Assembly: GCA_030653405.1 (NCBI GenBank)
Contig: JAURZO010000174.1
Span: 1-5,277, forward strand
Length of the DNA: 5,277 nucleotides
Direction of reading: 5' to 3'
Source: Zwartia sp.
Lineage (GTDB): Bacteria > Pseudomonadota > Gammaproteobacteria > Burkholderiales > Burkholderiaceae_B
In this document: one piece after another, positions 4,981-5,277 of the stretch
Layout: each line of letters starts with the position of its first letter
Numbering within the stretch: position 1 is the first letter of the stretch
The notes under the pieces: model-generated
Seen by the model: the letters and a program-made list of their open reading frames with translations, nothing else
What the model was told of the DNA's origin: nothing
Databases searched by the model: none
Made by a program: the position numbers and the translations under genes

Positions 4981-5277
4981 ATGTACGATTTGATTATTAG
5001 ACAGGCTCAAGTGTTTGACGGGTTGGGCAATCCTGGCCTGGTTACCGATGTCGCGATTCAAGATGGCGTTGTGGCTGAGATCGGCCAGATCAAGAGCGCT
5101 GCCAAGCAAGAAGTCGATGCCAAGGGCTTGTCGCTTATGCCCGGCATCGTTGACCTGCATACCCATTTCGATGCTCAGGTGACCTGGGATCCCACGATGT
5201 CGCCTTCACCGGCGCTCGGTGTCACGACAGTCGTGATGGGCAATTGCGGCTTTGGTATTACGCCTTGTCCAGCAGAG
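4981..5277 (+). CDS. D-aminoacylase-type amidohydrolase, N-terminal part (runs off the right edge)
   Basis: The visible 99 residues are the start of an amidohydrolase-superfamily enzyme of the N-acyl-D-amino-acid deacylase group, zinc-dependent TIM-barrel hydrolases of N-acyl, cyclic amide or related C-N bonds. Residues 1-50 form the N-terminal beta-sandwich segment (YDLIIRQAQVFDGLGNPG, then VAIQDGVVAEIG). MPGIVDLHTHFDAQ (53-66) carries the metal-binding His60 and His62. GVTTVVMGNCGFGITP (80-95) contains Cys89, the position of the zinc-ligand cysteine in Alcaligenes D-aminoacylase. The HTHFDAQVTWDP and GNCGFG pattern fits the longer members of roughly 480-580 residues, so about four fifths of the protein lies beyond the window. 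It follows the CoA transferase by 36 bp and has a good Shine-Dalgarno site, so co-transcription is likely. True D-amino-acid activity is not shown; many relatives have unknown substrates. Confidence 0.92.
   Translation, partial: MYDLIIRQAQVFDGLGNPGLVTDVAIQDGVVAEIGQIKSAAKQEVDAKGLSLMPGIVDLHTHFDAQVTWDPTMSPSPALGVTTVVMGNCGFGITPCPAE

Overview
The window is a stretch of ordinary-looking bacterial chromosome of moderate GC content carrying seven protein genes, two of them cut by the window edges. The best guess at the host is a betaproteobacterium of the order Burkholderiales (Alcaligenaceae/Comamonadaceae type). This is inference: it rests on a stand-alone Bug/TctC-type periplasmic binding protein, a family hugely expanded in that order, set among CaiB-type CoA transferase, HpcH/HpaI aldolase and D-aminoacylase-type genes. 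No rRNA, tRNA, CRISPR, transposase, integrase or phage gene was seen.

Layout from left to right: (1) 1-438, minus strand, the N-terminal 146 residues of an HpcH/HpaI-family class II aldolase. (2) A 176-bp divergent intergenic region (439-614) with an 8-bp perfect inverted repeat and a 12-bp tandem repeat, both candidate regulator sites. (3) 615-1286, plus strand, an isochorismatase-fold cysteine hydrolase of the N-carbamoylsarcosine amidase/maleamate amidase type. (4) 1283-1945, minus strand, a nitroreductase-family flavoprotein whose stop codon shares the palindrome CTAG with the stop of gene 3. (5) 2031-3008, plus strand, an exported Bug-type solute-binding protein. (6) 3009-3557, minus strand, a YbaK/ProX-type editing deacylase for mischarged tRNA(Pro), whose stop directly abuts the stop of gene 5. 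(7) 3721-4944, plus strand, a family III (CaiB/BaiF) CoA transferase. (8) 4981 to the window end, plus strand, the first 99 residues of a D-aminoacylase-type metal-dependent amidohydrolase, probably co-transcribed with the CoA transferase.

Strand order is - + - + - + +, so apart from the last pair every gene faces or backs onto its neighbour. The spaces are either compact divergent promoter regions (176, 85 and 163 bp) or convergent ends with no gap at all. The likely functional units are the divergent aldolase/amidase pair, possibly under one regulator, and the CoA transferase/amidohydrolase operon. Both look catabolic: amide hydrolysis plus aldol cleavage in one, N-acyl or cyclic amide hydrolysis plus CoA activation in the other. 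The Bug protein could deliver a carboxylate substrate, but no membrane transporter gene is in view. No substrate can be assigned from sequence alone, and nothing here clearly forms a new biological system. The observations most worth following up are the repeats in the divergent regions and the substrate of the CoA transferase/amidohydrolase pair.
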